NCBI GenBank assembly: GCA_949297125.1
Contig: CASFRS010000015.1
Location: forward strand, 1 to 55,084
Length of the DNA stretch: 55,084 nucleotides
DNA from: an uncultured Bacteroidales bacterium
Lineage (GTDB): Bacteria > Bacteroidota > Bacteroidia > Bacteroidales > G3-4614
Direction: 5' to 3'
In this document: positions 24,377 to 35,129 of the stretch, piece by piece
Layout of the letters: each line of letters begins with the position of its first letter
Position numbering within the stretch: the stretch's first letter is position 1
The notes under the pieces: model-generated
What the model was told of the DNA's origin: nothing
The model's input: only the letters and a program-made list of their open reading frames with translations
Database searches by the model: none
Position numbers and translations under genes: made by a program

Positions 24377-26032
24377 CTATATCTTTCTGCGCTTGCACCT
24401 GTCAAACGCCTTTTTATATACGTTCAGATAACAGGTAATGAAATTCTTCCAGTCGGCTTTCGAGGCTGTCTTGGCCGCAGCCTTGCACAGGGCCTTGTAC
24501 CTGTCTTCGGGCATTTCGGCCGCCGCCATTATCGTAGAGGCTATTTCATCGGCCACAGTATCGTAGTTCGCGTCGGTACGCTCGAATACGTATACGCCCG
24601 ATTTTGCCGGATCGGGGCCGAATTTCTCTTTTACCCACATCCCGAACCCCGACAACGACGTGGTTACCGTAGGTATGCCGAAAGCTACGCTTTCAAGCGG
24701 CGTATATCCCCACGGTTCGTAATACGACGGGAATACGGTAAGGTCGAACCCTGTAAGCAGGTTATAATAGCTCATATTCACTATCCCGTCTTTCCCTTTC
24801 AGGTACGACGGTATATATATGACATCGAGTTTGTCTTCCGGACGGTTTCCGAAATGCAAATCGTGGATTTTGCCTACAATGCGGTCTTCGTTGTAGTTAT
24901 ACAGATAGTGGGTTATGAAAGGGTCCCATAAGGGCGTTTCGGAATCGGCGCCTTTCTTCATACGGGAAACGAGGTCTTCCCTTACCGCCCCTACCCATGC
25001 GGGAACAAGGACGAAAGCTATTATGCGACGGGCACCGTTATAGGTATTCAGTACCCTTCTCAACGAGTCGAGGTATAAATCGATTCCTTTGTTGCGGTAT
25101 TCGTTACGTCCCGATGTAGCCACAAGGAGGGTGTCCTCTTCGGGCTTCTTGCCTGTAAGCGCCTCGGCTATCTGGAACAGCCTTTTTCTGGCGGCCTTAC
25201 GGTTCGACGCATATTTTTCGGTCGGCGGGACGATTTCGGGTTCGAAGCCGTTCGGCGTTACCGCCGGTTCGCGTTCAAGCAACTGCTTGCACTCTTTTGC
25301 CGTTATGCTGCTTACGGTTGTAAACGCATCGGCGTACTGTGCCGCAGCCTTCTCGAGCGAGTGTTTCGAGTCCATGTTCAACTCGCGTGCCATCTGGTCG
25401 CCGAAATAACCCGGCAGATAATCGTACAGCGGCTTGTTGTTGCTGGCTATCGAACGCCCTACGCAGGTGGAATGTGTTGTAAACACTGTTACCACCGACG
25501 GCAAAGCCCGCTTTATATACAAAAGGCCCATGGCCACTATCCACTCGTCGAAATGAGCCGCCACCTTATAGGTATCGCCCCCAATGTATTTGTAATAGTG
25601 TTCTATTACCTGCGCGGCCGTTACGCCGAACATGCACGAATCGTCGTAATCGCCGTATGCGTGTATGGAATCTACGCCGAAATCTTCCCACATACGGGCG
25701 TATATCTCGTTTTTGCGGGAATACGTATCTTTAAAATCTACAAGGATTACAATCGGAGTTCCGGGGACTTTCCACCTCCCCACTCTGACCTTAAGCCCGT
25801 CTTCCGTGGCTTTCCTGCGCCATTCTTTCAGCAATGTCGCACTCTCTTTGAAATACTGATTGTCCTGTACCAGATCAGGCCCGATGAATACCGTTCTGTC
25901 CTTGTTGATTTCCTGAAGTGTCCTGGCTTTTGTCGATAGAACCGTATATATACCTCCTACAAGGTTACAAACCTCCCAGCTGACTTCAAACAGATAATCC
26001 GGACAGAATTGCTTTCCCTTCTCTTTTTCCAT
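24377..26032 (-). CDS. Glycogen synthase, GT3 (eukaryote-like) family
   Basis: 551 aa. The N-terminal LFEVSWEVCNLVGGIYTVLSTKA, the HFDEW segment near residue 160 and the late PSYYEPWGYTPLESVAFGIPTVTTSLSGFG are those of the GT3 family. That family includes yeast and animal glycogen synthase, rather than the ADP-glucose-dependent GT5 GlgA of most bacteria. UDP-glucose is therefore the likely donor. No glgC or branching enzyme is in the window. First gene of the operon with glgP; a -7 box TAACTTTG at 26140-26147 lies about 110 bases upstream. Confidence 0.93.
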   Translation of the reverse strand: MEKEKGKQFCPDYLFEVSWEVCNLVGGIYTVLSTKARTLQEINKDRTVFIGPDLVQDNQYFKESATLLKEWRRKATEDGLKVRVGRWKVPGTPIVILVDFKDTYSRKNEIYARMWEDFGVDSIHAYGDYDDSCMFGVTAAQVIEHYYKYIGGDTYKVAAHFDEWIVAMGLLYIKRALPSVVTVFTTHSTCVGRSIASNNKPLYDYLPGYFGDQMARELNMDSKHSLEKAAAQYADAFTTVSSITAKECKQLLEREPAVTPNGFEPEIVPPTEKYASNRKAARKRLFQIAEALTGKKPEEDTLLVATSGRNEYRNKGIDLYLDSLRRVLNTYNGARRIIAFVLVPAWVGAVREDLVSRMKKGADSETPLWDPFITHYLYNYNEDRIVGKIHDLHFGNRPEDKLDVIYIPSYLKGKDGIVNMSYYNLLTGFDLTVFPSYYEPWGYTPLESVAFGIPTVTTSLSGFGMWVKEKFGPDPAKSGVYVFERTDANYDTVADEIASTIMAAAEMPEDRYKALCKAAAKTASKADWKNFITCYLNVYKKAFDRCKRRKI

Positions 26033-26559
26033 TTTTCAATATAACAAATTACATATGTTACGCCATTATCGTCATAATGTTAATGCGCACATATTCACGA
26101 TTGTTTCCCGCCCTACATGCCGGGCAGCAAAAACAGGCGCAAAGTTATCACTTTTTTTACATATAATAATATATGGCCCCTATTTTTTTATCAACAACGG
26201 AATTTGCATATTCTGGATTTTACGATGTTTTATATTTTACATGCTTTAATTGGAGATTGTTTGCTATTTTTATATTTGCAATGCCTTGCTGCCGGAAAGA
26301 GACGGTATGCTGCGATTGCGGAAGAAATCCGTAAAATCCTGTCTCCGGCATGTTGCCTGAGACAGGATACGGCCCGCATAGCCGGATAAATTCGCATCGG
26401 GCATACCTCAGAGGCTATTTCCGAATGGCAGAAATTAGGTTTTTTCCGAATTGTTTCTGAAATTTGCACATCGGCTGCACAAGAATATGGGCAATCTGGC
26501 GTTTTTTCTCTGTCAGCCCGTTTTAGCGGCAACGTATTTTTACAACTCGTTTATATTCC
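26033..26559. other. Divergent intergenic region between glgA and the glycosyltransferase
   Basis: It holds a minus-strand -7 box for glgA (TAACTTTG, 26140-26147, no good -33). It also holds a plus-strand promoter candidate (-33 TTG 26250-26252, 18 bases, -7 TATATTTG 26271-26278). A perfect 10-bp hairpin ATCCTGTCTC/GAGACAGGAT lies at 26336-26368. If the plus promoter serves the glycosyltransferase, its leader is about 275 nt. No protein gene is credible here. Confidence 0.5.
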
Positions 26560-27324
26560 ATGGAATACGACAAGAATAAAAACCAGGGTGGCGGAAACAT
26601 TGTAATTATCCCTACGTATAATGAAATTGAGAACATCGGGAAGATTATCGATGCCGTTATTGCTTTGCCCGGGCGATACGATGTACTGATTGTGGACGAC
26701 GGCTCGCCCGACGGTACTGCCGATGAGGTAAAGGCCAGGCAAGCTGCCTGCCCCGGCAGGATATCCCTTATTGAAAGAAACGGGAAACTCGGCCTGGGAA
26801 CCGCATATATTGCCGGTTTCAAATGGGCCTTGCAGCGCGGCTATGAATATATATTTGAAATGGATGCCGATTTCTCGCACAATCCGTCCGACCTCCCGCG
26901 CCTGCGCGAAGCATGCGCCTCGGGCAGAGGGGATGTGGCGATAGGTTCGCGCTACGTCTCGGGCGTGAATGTGGTTAACTGGCCCATAGGAAGGGTAATC
27001 ATGTCGTACTTTGCATCGAAATACGTCCGGATTGTTACCGGCATGCGGATTGCCGACACTACGGCCGGATTCAAATGCTATAAAAGGGAAGTTCTCGAAA
27101 CGTTGGACCTGGATAAAATACGGTTCAAGGGGTACGCTTTCCAGATTGAAATGAAATTTGCCGCATACAAATGCGGGTTCAAACTTGTTGAAGTTCCGAT
27201 AATATTCATAAACAGGGCTTTGGGCACAAGCAAAATGAGCGGGGGAATATTCGGAGAGGCATTTTTCGGCGTAATACGCCTCAAAATAAGTTCTGTCCTT
27301 AAAAAATTTCCATACAGGCAATGA
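26560..27324 (+). CDS. Polyprenol monophosphomannose synthase (GT2, DPM1-like)
   Basis: 254 aa with a GT-A fold. It has [17 protein letters not shown] at the N-terminus, [10 protein letters not shown] and the metal-binding MDADFSHNP. The later segment, SRYVSG... [21 protein letters not shown] with [16 protein letters not shown], is typical of dolichol/polyprenol-phosphate mannosyltransferases without a C-terminal membrane domain. It loads mannose (or another hexose) onto a lipid phosphate at the inner membrane for protein O-glycosylation or lipid glycans. Its stop codon overlaps the dihydroorotase start (ATGA). Confidence 0.9.
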   Translation: MEYDKNKNQGGGNIVIIPTYNEIENIGKIIDAVIALPGRYDVLIVDDGSPDGTADEVKARQAACPGRISLIERNGKLGLGTAYIAGFKWALQRGYEYIFEMDADFSHNPSDLPRLREACASGRGDVAIGSRYVSGVNVVNWPIGRVIMSYFASKYVRIVTGMRIADTTAGFKCYKREVLETLDLDKIRFKGYAFQIEMKFAAYKCGFKLVEVPIIFINRALGTSKMSGGIFGEAFFGVIRLKISSVLKKFPYRQ

Positions 27325-28670
27325 ATGGTATTCTTATAAAAAACGCATTGATAATAAACGAGGGGAAACGGTTCGTCGGGTCGGTTACGGTCAGGGATGA
27401 AAAGATTGAACGTATAGTTGCCGGAAAAAACGCACTGAACGGACTTGAAGAGAAAGAGTACCGCGTTATAGACGCCGACGGGCTGTGGCTTGTCCCGGGA
27501 TGCATCGACGACCAGGTGCACTTCAGGGAGCCCGGACTGACGTATAAGGCGGATATTGCCTCGGAATCGAGAGCCGCGGCAGCAGGCGGGGTTACATCGT
27601 TTATGGATATGCCCAACACAAAACCGCAGACCGTAACGCTGGAAGCCTTGAAATGGAAATACGACAGGGCCGCAGAAGTCTCTGCCGCCAACTACGCTTT
27701 TTATTTGGGGGCGACAAACGACAATGCCGATGAGCTGCGTAAGGCCGACTACGGCAGGATATGCGGAGTAAAGGTATTTATGGGCTCTTCTACAGGCAAT
27801 ATGCTGGTAGACGACAAGGAGACGCTGAAAAGAATATTCTCGGAAGTACCGGCCATAATTGCGGTACATGCGGAAAAGGAAGAAATTATAAAACGCAACC
27901 GGGAGTACTATACCGGACGTTTCGGGAAAGACCTCCCCGTTATGTTCCACCCTCTTATCCGGAGTGCCGAGGCCTGTTATGCCTCTTCGTCCGAAGCCGT
28001 TGAACTGGCTGTGAAATACGGGGCAAGGCTGCACATCCTGCACTTGTCTACCGGGAAGGAGGTTTCCCTCCTCGACAATGCCCCGCTTGCAGGGAAACGG
28101 ATTACAGGCGAGGTTTGCGTCCACCATCTCTTTTTCGACGACAACGACTATGCCCGCTACGGCAACAGGATAAAATGGAATCCCGCAATAAAGAGTTGCG
28201 GAGACCGTACAGCGCTTATAAATGCCGTCAACGGCAACCGGATAGATATTGTAGCCACCGACCATGCACCCCACCTCCTGTCGGAAAAGGAGGGCAACTG
28301 CCTTACGGCGGCATCGGGCGGCCCGCTTGTACAGCACTCCCTCCTGGTTATGGCGGAACTTGCCGCAAAAGGGGTATTCTCAATGGAAAAGGTTGTAGAA
28401 AAAATGGCACATGCCCCGGCCGTTCTCTTCGGGGTGGAAAAGAGGGGGTTTATCCGCGAAGGGTATTACGCCGACCTGGTCCTGCTCAACCCGGACAAAC
28501 CTTATACCGTTACCCGCGAGAACATTCTTTCAAAATGCGGGTGGTCGCCGTTTGAAGGGCACAAGTTCCCGTGTTCGGTAACAACAACGGTAATCAACGG
28601 TACGGTTGTATACGATAACGGTTCCTTCAATTCTTCATTCAGGGGAAAGCCGCTTTCCTTCAAACGATAG
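27321..28670 (+). CDS. pyrC: Dihydroorotase
   Basis: 449 aa, class I type. The metal-binding segment [14 protein letters not shown] is near residue 55. TDHAPH near residue 315 provides the Asp/His ligands, and Lys/His in the middle and the FMDMPNT strand are as expected. It cyclises carbamoyl aspartate to dihydroorotate. The first residue of the usual DxHxH motif is altered to D-D-Q-V-H, as in many Bacteroidota class I enzymes, so only one His is seen there. The start overlaps the glycosyltransferase stop by 4 bases. Nine bases separate it from crcB. Confidence 0.9.
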   Translation: MNGILIKNALIINEGKRFVGSVTVRDEKIERIVAGKNALNGLEEKEYRVIDADGLWLVPGCIDDQVHFREPGLTYKADIASESRAAAAGGVTSFMDMPNTKPQTVTLEALKWKYDRAAEVSAANYAFYLGATNDNADELRKADYGRICGVKVFMGSSTGNMLVDDKETLKRIFSEVPAIIAVHAEKEEIIKRNREYYTGRFGKDLPVMFHPLIRSAEACYASSSEAVELAVKYGARLHILHLSTGKEVSLLDNAPLAGKRITGEVCVHHLFFDDNDYARYGNRIKWNPAIKSCGDRTALINAVNGNRIDIVATDHAPHLLSEKEGNCLTAASGGPLVQHSLLVMAELAAKGVFSMEKVVEKMAHAPAVLFGVEKRGFIREGYYADLVLLNPDKPYTVTRENILSKCGWSPFEGHKFPCSVTTTVINGTVVYDNGSFNSSFRGKPLSFKR

Positions 28671-28678
28671 TATCCGAC

Positions 28679-29056
28679 ATGAAAGATATTCTGCTGGTTG
28701 CCCTTGGAGGCGGGACAGGTGCCGTTATGCGGTATCTGGCATCGAAATACATTGCGGAAATCTCGGACGGGACATTCCCCTGGGGAACAATGGCCGTAAA
28801 TATTGCAGGATGCCTTGTTGCCGGAATTATCATAGGCTGTACAATAAGGGGTAATATTCCCGATGCGGCACGGCTGCTGCTCATAGCCGGATTCTGCGGC
28901 GGTTTTACGACATTTTCGGCTTTTTCGGCAGAAGGCCTCAACATGCTGCGGCACGGATACTACCTGCTGTTCGCAGCGTACTTCCTTGCAAGCAGTGTCG
29001 GCGGGCTTGTGTCGGTATATGCAGGCTCTAAACTTGCCGCAAAGTTAATAAGCTGA
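28679..29056 (+). CDS. crcB: Fluoride exporter CrcB/Fluc
   Basis: 125 aa with four membrane helices. It has the family GGGTGAVMRYL near the N-terminus and GFCGGFTTFSAFSAE near residue 80. It works as a dual-topology dimer channel that lets fluoride leave the cytoplasm. It is the third gene of the glycosyltransferase-pyrC-crcB transcript. No fluoride riboswitch can fit in the 8-base gap before it, and none is seen upstream. Confidence 0.95.
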   Translation: MKDILLVALGGGTGAVMRYLASKYIAEISDGTFPWGTMAVNIAGCLVAGIIIGCTIRGNIPDAARLLLIAGFCGGFTTFSAFSAEGLNMLRHGYYLLFAAYFLASSVGGLVSVYAGSKLAAKLIS

Positions 29057-29125
29057 CACTTCGGCTATTATCCTTGAACACTCTCCATATTTGCATACTG
29101 CGAGTTTACACTGTTTCGTGCCACC

Positions 29126-29167
29126 TTAAGGCAAACATGATACAGGAAGCATGCTGTACCGCCTTAA
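29126..29167 (+). terminator. Possible terminator after crcB
   Basis: Nested stems TTAAGGC/GCCTTAA (outer) and TACAG/CTGTA (inner) lie 70 bases after the crcB stop. No U-run follows, so the role is uncertain. Confidence 0.35.
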
Positions 29168-29324
29168 CAGCGGGATGGCTGTAAACTTCTTCTGAAAAGC
29201 CGGATGAAGGGCCTTTGCCATTGTCCCGCCCCCCTGCCCTGCCGCCGCAATTGCATTTGAGGCCTCTTTCCCTGAACTCTTACGCATTGCCGTTGTTGAT
29301 ATTTAAGGTTACAACAGACGGTAA

Positions 29325-30758
29325 ATGGTACGTTTTCTTGTTTTCTGGCCAATTCTCTTTGCCGTATTTTTTGCAGCCCTGCCTGTTGCGGGCAGGGAAA
29401 AGGATGAGTTTGTAAACGGAGAGCTGCCGCGCTCCTTTATGACGGACTCGCTGTTTACCGGCGAGCCTCCTGATACAGGAAACTGCTGGTGGAAAAGTTT
29501 CGGGGACGAAATTCTCGATTCCCTTATTATCCTTGCCGTCAAAAACAACCCTGACATTTACACGGCTCTCGACAACATAGTTGCGGCACGCGCCGCACTA
29601 CGCACGGAACAGGCCGGATTCTATCCCGATATAGGTGTCTCGGCGGGATGGAGCAAATCGCGCGGAAGCCGGACCCTGGATTCCGATAATATTCTCGGTT
29701 ACGCCGATGCGATGCAGGAGTACCTGTTTGCCAAAGCAAGCGCAAGCTGGGAAATAGACCTGTTCGGGAAAATAACAACCGGCGTAAAGAGCGCGAAATA
29801 CGCTTACGAAGCCGATATAGCGACCTACAATGCCGCGATACTGTCGCTTGTCTGCGATATGGCGACTTGTTATGCCGAATTGAGGACATTGCAGCAGCAG
29901 CGCATCGTTGCGGAGAAGAACATTGCATCGCAACGCGCCATAATGGAAATTACAAAGGTGCGTTACAATACGGGACTGGCTTCGCAACTGGATGTGGCAC
30001 AAGCCAAATCGGTCTACTTCAGCACCCATTCGTCGGTTCCTCCGCTTGTTAGCGCAATCAGGCGTCAGATAAACGCCATTACTCTCCTTGCCGGACTTTT
30101 CCCGCCGCAACTTTTCAACTGGTTGAGCCCCCCCGGCAAACTGCCCGATTATGCGAGAATCGTACCGGTGGGGACTCCCGAGCTGCTTCTGGAAAACAGA
30201 CCGGATATAGTCGCTGCCCGCAAAATGGTGGAAAGCGCAAGGGCCGGTGTCAGTAAGGCAAGGAGCTATTTTGCCCCCACTCTTTCGGTGAACGGCAGTT
30301 TCGGGTTCGCTTCGCACAACTTCGGCCGACTGTTCGACAACAGGAGCATTACTTTCGATATAACGCCGCAACTGAACTGGAATATTTTCCAAGGTACGGC
30401 AACTTTCAACGCGCTTAAAAGGAGCAGGGCGGAGTACGATGCTGCGATACGGAACTACAATTCTCTGCTGCAGAAAGGGATTCAGGAGACAGACAATGCC
30501 ATGGCTACATACACTGGCAGGGTAAAGCAGGTTGTAGAGCTGAAAGAACTTGTCGTGCAGGGCGAGATAACGTTGAGACTTTCGCTCGACCTGTACAAGC
30601 GGGGGCTTGCCGGTTTCCAGAACGTACTGGATGCACAACGCTCCCTGCTGGAATACCAGAATTCGCTTGTCGAGGCACAAGGCAGCGCATTGTCGTCCCT
30701 GATTGCGCTATACCGGGCGACAGGGGGCGGCTGGGGCAATTACGGTTACAACAACTGA
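29325..30758 (+). CDS. Outer-membrane efflux channel (TolC/OprM family)
   Basis: 477 aa. It has an N-terminal signal sequence (LPVAG, no lipobox Cys). Two related halves of the outer-membrane factor fold follow, each with long coiled helices (ASWEIDLFGKITTGVKSAKYAYEAD; GIQETDNAMATYTGRVKQ). LLENRPDIVAA near residue 290 is the family hallmark. It forms the exit duct of a tripartite RND pump. It lies 6 bases before the adaptor gene, an outer membrane-adaptor-pump order rather than the more common adaptor-pump-outer membrane order. Confidence 0.93.
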   Translation: MVRFLVFWPILFAVFFAALPVAGREKDEFVNGELPRSFMTDSLFTGEPPDTGNCWWKSFGDEILDSLIILAVKNNPDIYTALDNIVAARAALRTEQAGFYPDIGVSAGWSKSRGSRTLDSDNILGYADAMQEYLFAKASASWEIDLFGKITTGVKSAKYAYEADIATYNAAILSLVCDMATCYAELRTLQQQRIVAEKNIASQRAIMEITKVRYNTGLASQLDVAQAKSVYFSTHSSVPPLVSAIRRQINAITLLAGLFPPQLFNWLSPPGKLPDYARIVPVGTPELLLENRPDIVAARKMVESARAGVSKARSYFAPTLSVNGSFGFASHNFGRLFDNRSITFDITPQLNWNIFQGTATFNALKRSRAEYDAAIRNYNSLLQKGIQETDNAMATYTGRVKQVVELKELVVQGEITLRLSLDLYKRGLAGFQNVLDAQRSLLEYQNSLVEAQGSALSSLIALYRATGGGWGNYGYNN

Positions 30759-30764
30759 CTATAT

Positions 30765-31868
30765 ATGAAACGATTATTCGCGGCAGCCTTAATAACGGGC
30801 ATTATACTTGCTCCCGGTTGCAGTAAAAACGAGGCCGGGCATCCTCGCCCTCTTATGAGAGTGGAGGTTGAAAGGCCCGTTATCAAGAGCATTACTCTCA
30901 CCCGCCGGTATCCGGGTTATCTTTCAGCCCAAAACAGCGTGGATATAGTGGCTCGCGTAAGCGGATACCTTATCAGCGCACCGTTCAGCGGCGGGAGCAG
31001 GGTAAAAAAGGGGCAGTTGCTGTTCGTTATCGAACCCGACCAGTACAAGGACGCCGTGGATAAGGCCGAGGCGGCACTGGAGAACGCCAAGGCGCAACTC
31101 GACTACGCCAGAAACAACTACGTACGCATGAGTGAGGCTGCCCGAAGCGATGCGATAAGCGAAATAGACCTTATACAGTCGGCCACGCAACTGCTCAGTG
31201 CAAAATCGGGGGTAAAGGACGCCGAGGCTGCCCTGTCGTCGGCAAAGGCCACATTGGGTTACTGCTACATAAAGGCCCCGTATTCGGGGAGAATAACCCT
31301 CGGCACATTGTCGAACTGGAATTATGTTGCCGGGGGCACATCGCCGGTCAGGCTCGCTACGCTGTATGAGGAGAACCTTATGTATGCCTATTTCAACATA
31401 GAGGAGAGGCAGTTCGTAAATATGGTTGCCGGAAACAGGGCGATTCTGGGAGATACGGCTTTCATATCGCCGCAAACCGGGTTGCCTGTAAAAATCCCCG
31501 CCATAATCGATTATGTGTCGCCAAACGTGGATTTATCGACCGGCACCCTCCGGTTAAGGGCCGAAATAGACAACCGGAAGGGGCGGTTGAGGGACGGGAT
31601 GTATGTAAACATTTTTCTCCCGTACGGCAGGGAAGATTCGGCCGTACTTGTAAAGGACGCTTCGATAGGGAGCGACCAGCTCGGAAGTTTTCTTTATGTC
31701 GTTTCCGGTTCGGACACCGTAATGTACCGCCATATCGAGACCGGCGAACTTGTGGATGACACATTGCGCATTGTAACCGAAGGCCTTGCCGCCGATGAGA
31801 TGTATGTTACCCGCGCGCTTCTCAAGGTGCGCGACGGCATGAGGGTAATACCAGTTGTAGAACGTTGA
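30765..31868 (+). CDS. RND efflux periplasmic adaptor (membrane fusion protein)
   Basis: 367 aa lipoprotein with lipobox Cys19 (IILAPGC). It has the barrel-sandwich/lipoyl halves ([33 protein letters not shown] and [10 protein letters not shown]) around an alpha-hairpin at about residues 100-160. A beta-barrel and membrane-proximal domain follow. It links the inner-membrane pump to the outer-membrane channel. The same operon encodes both partners. Confidence 0.95.
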   Translation: MKRLFAAALITGIILAPGCSKNEAGHPRPLMRVEVERPVIKSITLTRRYPGYLSAQNSVDIVARVSGYLISAPFSGGSRVKKGQLLFVIEPDQYKDAVDKAEAALENAKAQLDYARNNYVRMSEAARSDAISEIDLIQSATQLLSAKSGVKDAEAALSSAKATLGYCYIKAPYSGRITLGTLSNWNYVAGGTSPVRLATLYEENLMYAYFNIEERQFVNMVAGNRAILGDTAFISPQTGLPVKIPAIIDYVSPNVDLSTGTLRLRAEIDNRKGRLRDGMYVNIFLPYGREDSAVLVKDASIGSDQLGSFLYVVSGSDTVMYRHIETGELVDDTLRIVTEGLAADEMYVTRALLKVRDGMRVIPVVER

Positions 31869-31884
31869 AAGAAGTGCCTTTGCC

Positions 31885-34800
31885 ATGTTTTCAAAATTTT
31901 TCATTGACCGCCCTGTTTTCGCAACTGTCATTGCTTTGCTTATGGTTCTGGCCGGTTCGATTGTCTTAAGGGAGCTCCCCGTCGCCCAGTTCCCGGACAT
32001 AACACCGCCCACGGTACAGGTTACGGCTTCGTACCCGGGAGCAAGTGCGGAAACCGTCGCCCGTACCGTTGCCGCCCCGATAGAAGAACAGGTAAACGGG
32101 GTGGACGGCATGATTTACATGAGTTCTACCTCTTCGTCTTCGGGTGAATACACCCTTACCGTTACCTTCGAGGTGGGAACGGATATAGACATGGCAGCCG
32201 TACTGGTCCAGAACCGGGTGGACATTGCACAAGGCAACCTGCCTTCGGAGGTGATAAGCCAGGGGATTACCACGAAGAAACAGTCGAGCAACATAGTCAT
32301 GATTCTGTCGTTGGAATCGGACACGGCCCTGTACGACGGGCTTTATCTCTCCAATTACGCCTCGCTTAACCTCACCGACCCGCTGTCGAGGCTTCCGGGC
32401 GTAGGGAATATAACTGTTTTCGGCTCGGGCGATTACGGAATGCGTGTTTGGTTAGACCCCGAAATCATGCGCATCAGGGGCGTTACCCCGCAAGAAGTAT
32501 ACGATGCCGTAACAGCACAAAACGTGGAGGTGTCGGCGGGGGGTGTGGGGATGCCGCCGGTTGCTTCGCCTACCGGGTTCCAGTATACGCTTACGGCCAA
32601 AGGCCGCCTCCGTTCGCCCGAAGAGTTCGGGAACATAATAATAAGAGCCCTTCCGGGCGGAGGCTATCTGCGGCTTAAGGAGATTGCACGGGTAGAACTC
32701 GGTAGCAGCAGTTACAATACCGTATCGAAGCAGGACGGAAAAGCATCGGCTGCTATTGCAATATACCAGTCGCCCGGCTCCAACGCGCTGGAGGTAGCGG
32801 ACCTTGTGGAAAAGAAGGTCGGCGAGTTGTCCGAATCGTTTCCGCAGGGCGTAGTATGCAAAACCGTTTTGAACACTACCGATTTCGTATCGGCATCCAT
32901 AAGCGAAGTGGTTGTTACCCTTGTCGAAACGACCCTGCTGGTAATGCTGGTTATACTGCTGTTCCTGCAAAACTTAAAGGCGGTAATAATACCGTCCCTT
33001 ACCATTCCGGTATCGCTTGTCTGCACGTTTGCCGTAATGGGTGCGGCCGGGTTTTCAATCAATACGCTCACCATGTTCGCAATGGTACTGGCCATTGCCA
33101 TTGTGGTGGACGATGCCATTGTGGTTGTAGAAAATGCGTCGCGTTTAATCGACAGCGGGAGATACACCCCTAAAGAAGCGGTTACGGCAGGGATGAAAGA
33201 GATTACCGGGCCTGTTATCGGCGTGGTACTGGTATTGCTGGCCGTATTTGTACCCACGGCATTCGTTCCGGGCGTTACGGGGGAACTCTACAAACAGTTC
33301 GCCCTGACTATTTCCGCAGCTACGTTTTTCAGCGGATTCAACTCGCTTACGCTTACGCCGGCCTTGTGCGCATTGTTCCTGAAACCGTCCGGGAAAAACA
33401 AGCCGGCCCTGTTCCGCCGGTTCGACGGATATTACGACAAGCTGACCGGCAAATATGTCCGTGCCGTTACATACATGCTCGAACGGGAAAGGGTTACCAT
33501 GTCTGTTTTTGCCGCTATTACGGCAATTGCGGCATGGTTGTATGCCAAGCACCCCACATCGTTCATCCCGCAGGAAGACCAGGGGTACTTCATCGTATCG
33601 GTACAGCTTCCCCCTGGGGCATCGCTGCAACGTACCGAAGCGGTTAACGAAAGGATTACCGGTATCCTGAACAGGTTGGAGAGCGTCAAGACATCGCTTG
33701 CCATAAACGGTTTTTCGCTTCTACAAGGGGGGAATGCATCGAACGGCGCCACGCTGTTTGTAGTCCTGGAACCGTGGGACGAACGGAAAAGCGAAGAAAA
33801 GGGCGTTCACAATATTATTGCGGAGCTGAACAGGGAGTGCGCCGATATTGAGGAGGCGATTGTATTCGCGGTAAACCCTCCTGCAATACAGGGTATGGGA
33901 AACAGCGGCGGCCTGCAGTTTGAACTGGAGGACAGGAACAACATGGGAAGCGCGGCTCTGCAAAGCGCAATAGACGACATCATATCCCGCTCGCCGGACG
34001 TAAAGTCGGCAGGCATGATGAACTCCTCCTACCAGGGGGAAAATCCGCAGTATTTCCTGAAGATAGACAGGGAAAAGTGCGAAATGCAGGGAATAAGCAT
34101 CGACGATGTGTTCCGCACCCTGTCCCTGTATATGGGCTCGGCCTATGTAAACGATTTCGTCCTGTTCGGCAAAGTGTATCAGGTTCTGTTGAGCGGCGAC
34201 GCTGCCGCAAGGAACAGGATAAGCGACGTCATCAGGCTTGCCGTATCCAATTCTGAAGGGGAAATGGTGCCGTTCTCTTCATTTACCGAAGTGGAAAAGG
34301 TTCTGGGACGCGATATTGTATCGCGGTACAACATGTATGACGCGGCGGCCATTACCGTTGTCCCGGCAGCGGCGGCCAGTTCGCGACAGGCTATCGACGG
34401 TGTTGGGGAACTGGCCGAAGAGGTTCTTGGAAACAGTTTTGCCCTGGAATGGACAGGCGAGGCATATCAGGAAAACAATGCGTCGTCATCGGTCGCGGCA
34501 ATATTTTTGCTTGCCGTTCTGGTGGCATTTCTCGTACTTGCCGCACAATACGAAAACTGGACAAGCCCCGTAGCCGTTATCATGGGTTTGCCGTTCGCCA
34601 TTCTCGGCGCGGTGGCGGGGTGTGTTTTCATGGGGCTGCCTCTCAGCATATACAGCCAGATAGGGATTATCCTGCTTATTGCCCTGTCTGCAAAAAACGC
34701 CATTCTGATTGTAGAGTTCGCAGCAGGTTACAGGGCCAAAGGAGAGAGCCTTATGACGGCTGCTGTCGAGGCCGGGCGTGTAAGGCTGCGTCCCATTCTG

Positions 34801-35022
34801 ATGACTTCGCTCGCCTTCATCGTAGGCGTAATGCCCATGGTTTTCGCTTCGGGAGCAGGGGCGGCAAGCCGTGTATCGCTCGGCACGGCGGTAGTTTCGG
34901 GTATGCTGGCCAGCACTCTTTTCGGAACTTTGTTCATACCGAATTTTTATATTTTCATGCAGAAGATCCATGAAAAGTTCAGGAAAGGAAGCGGTAACCC
35001 TCCGCCTGCCGGGAAGCGTTAG
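31885..35022 (+). CDS. RND (HAE1-type) multidrug efflux permease
   Basis: 1045 aa, full length. [19 protein letters not shown] begins the first helix, followed by the porter domain. The fourth helix carries the proton-relay pair in [13 protein letters not shown] near residue 410. The second half repeats the layout ([20 protein letters not shown], then [12 protein letters not shown]). It exports hydrophobic drugs, bile salts or similar compounds by proton antiport. The substrates cannot be read from sequence. It is the last gene of the three-gene efflux operon. No TetR or MarR regulator is adjacent. Confidence 0.96.
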   Translation: MFSKFFIDRPVFATVIALLMVLAGSIVLRELPVAQFPDITPPTVQVTASYPGASAETVARTVAAPIEEQVNGVDGMIYMSSTSSSSGEYTLTVTFEVGTDIDMAAVLVQNRVDIAQGNLPSEVISQGITTKKQSSNIVMILSLESDTALYDGLYLSNYASLNLTDPLSRLPGVGNITVFGSGDYGMRVWLDPEIMRIRGVTPQEVYDAVTAQNVEVSAGGVGMPPVASPTGFQYTLTAKGRLRSPEEFGNIIIRALPGGGYLRLKEIARVELGSSSYNTVSKQDGKASAAIAIYQSPGSNALEVADLVEKKVGELSESFPQGVVCKTVLNTTDFVSASISEVVVTLVETTLLVMLVILLFLQNLKAVIIPSLTIPVSLVCTFAVMGAAGFSINTLTMFAMVLAIAIVVDDAIVVVENASRLIDSGRYTPKEAVTAGMKEITGPVIGVVLVLLAVFVPTAFVPGVTGELYKQFALTISAATFFSGFNSLTLTPALCALFLKPSGKNKPALFRRFDGYYDKLTGKYVRAVTYMLERERVTMSVFAAITAIAAWLYAKHPTSFIPQEDQGYFIVSVQLPPGASLQRTEAVNERITGILNRLESVKTSLAINGFSLLQGGNASNGATLFVVLEPWDERKSEEKGVHNIIAELNRECADIEEAIVFAVNPPAIQGMGNSGGLQFELEDRNNMGSAALQSAIDDIISRSPDVKSAGMMNSSYQGENPQYFLKIDREKCEMQGISIDDVFRTLSLYMGSAYVNDFVLFGKVYQVLLSGDAAARNRISDVIRLAVSNSEGEMVPFSSFTEVEKVLGRDIVSRYNMYDAAAITVVPAAAASSRQAIDGVGELAEEVLGNSFALEWTGEAYQENNASSSVAAIFLLAVLVAFLVLAAQYENWTSPVAVIMGLPFAILGAVAGCVFMGLPLSIYSQIGIILLIALSAKNAILIVEFAAGYRAKGESLMTAAVEAGRVRLRPILMTSLAFIVGVMPMVFASGAGAASRVSLGTAVVSGMLASTLFGTLFIPNFYIFMQKIHEKFRKGSGNPPPAGKR

Positions 35023-35103
35023 AGGCATTCCGGTACGGTCGGTCAGAGGCATTATGGAGTAGCCGGCATGGGATTTCCCCGCCGCTATCTCATTTTTCTT
35101 TAT

Positions 35104-35111
35104 TAATTTTG
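35104..35111 (+). promoter_or_regulatory. -7 box of the ABC-F gene
   Basis: TAATTTTG, an exact -7 match 18 bases before the start codon. No clear TTG lies at the -33 distance. Confidence 0.4.
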
Positions 35112-35129
35112 CAGCATTGGTTACGGACA

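Noticed and set aside
26281..26334. A 17-codon Cys-rich frame (MPCCRKETVCCDCGRNP) that could be a cysteine leader peptide
   Set aside because: Its ATG lies at or before the transcription start predicted from the -7 box at 26271-26278. No terminator/antiterminator pair follows, and the downstream gene has no link to cysteine.
27078..28337. A 419-codon minus-strand frame across the glycosyltransferase and dihydroorotase
   Set aside because: Antisense shadow; both plus-strand proteins have clear family motifs.
28671..28678. A fluoride riboswitch expected before crcB
   Set aside because: The gap is 8 bases and crcB is inside an operon; no riboswitch-like fold is seen upstream.
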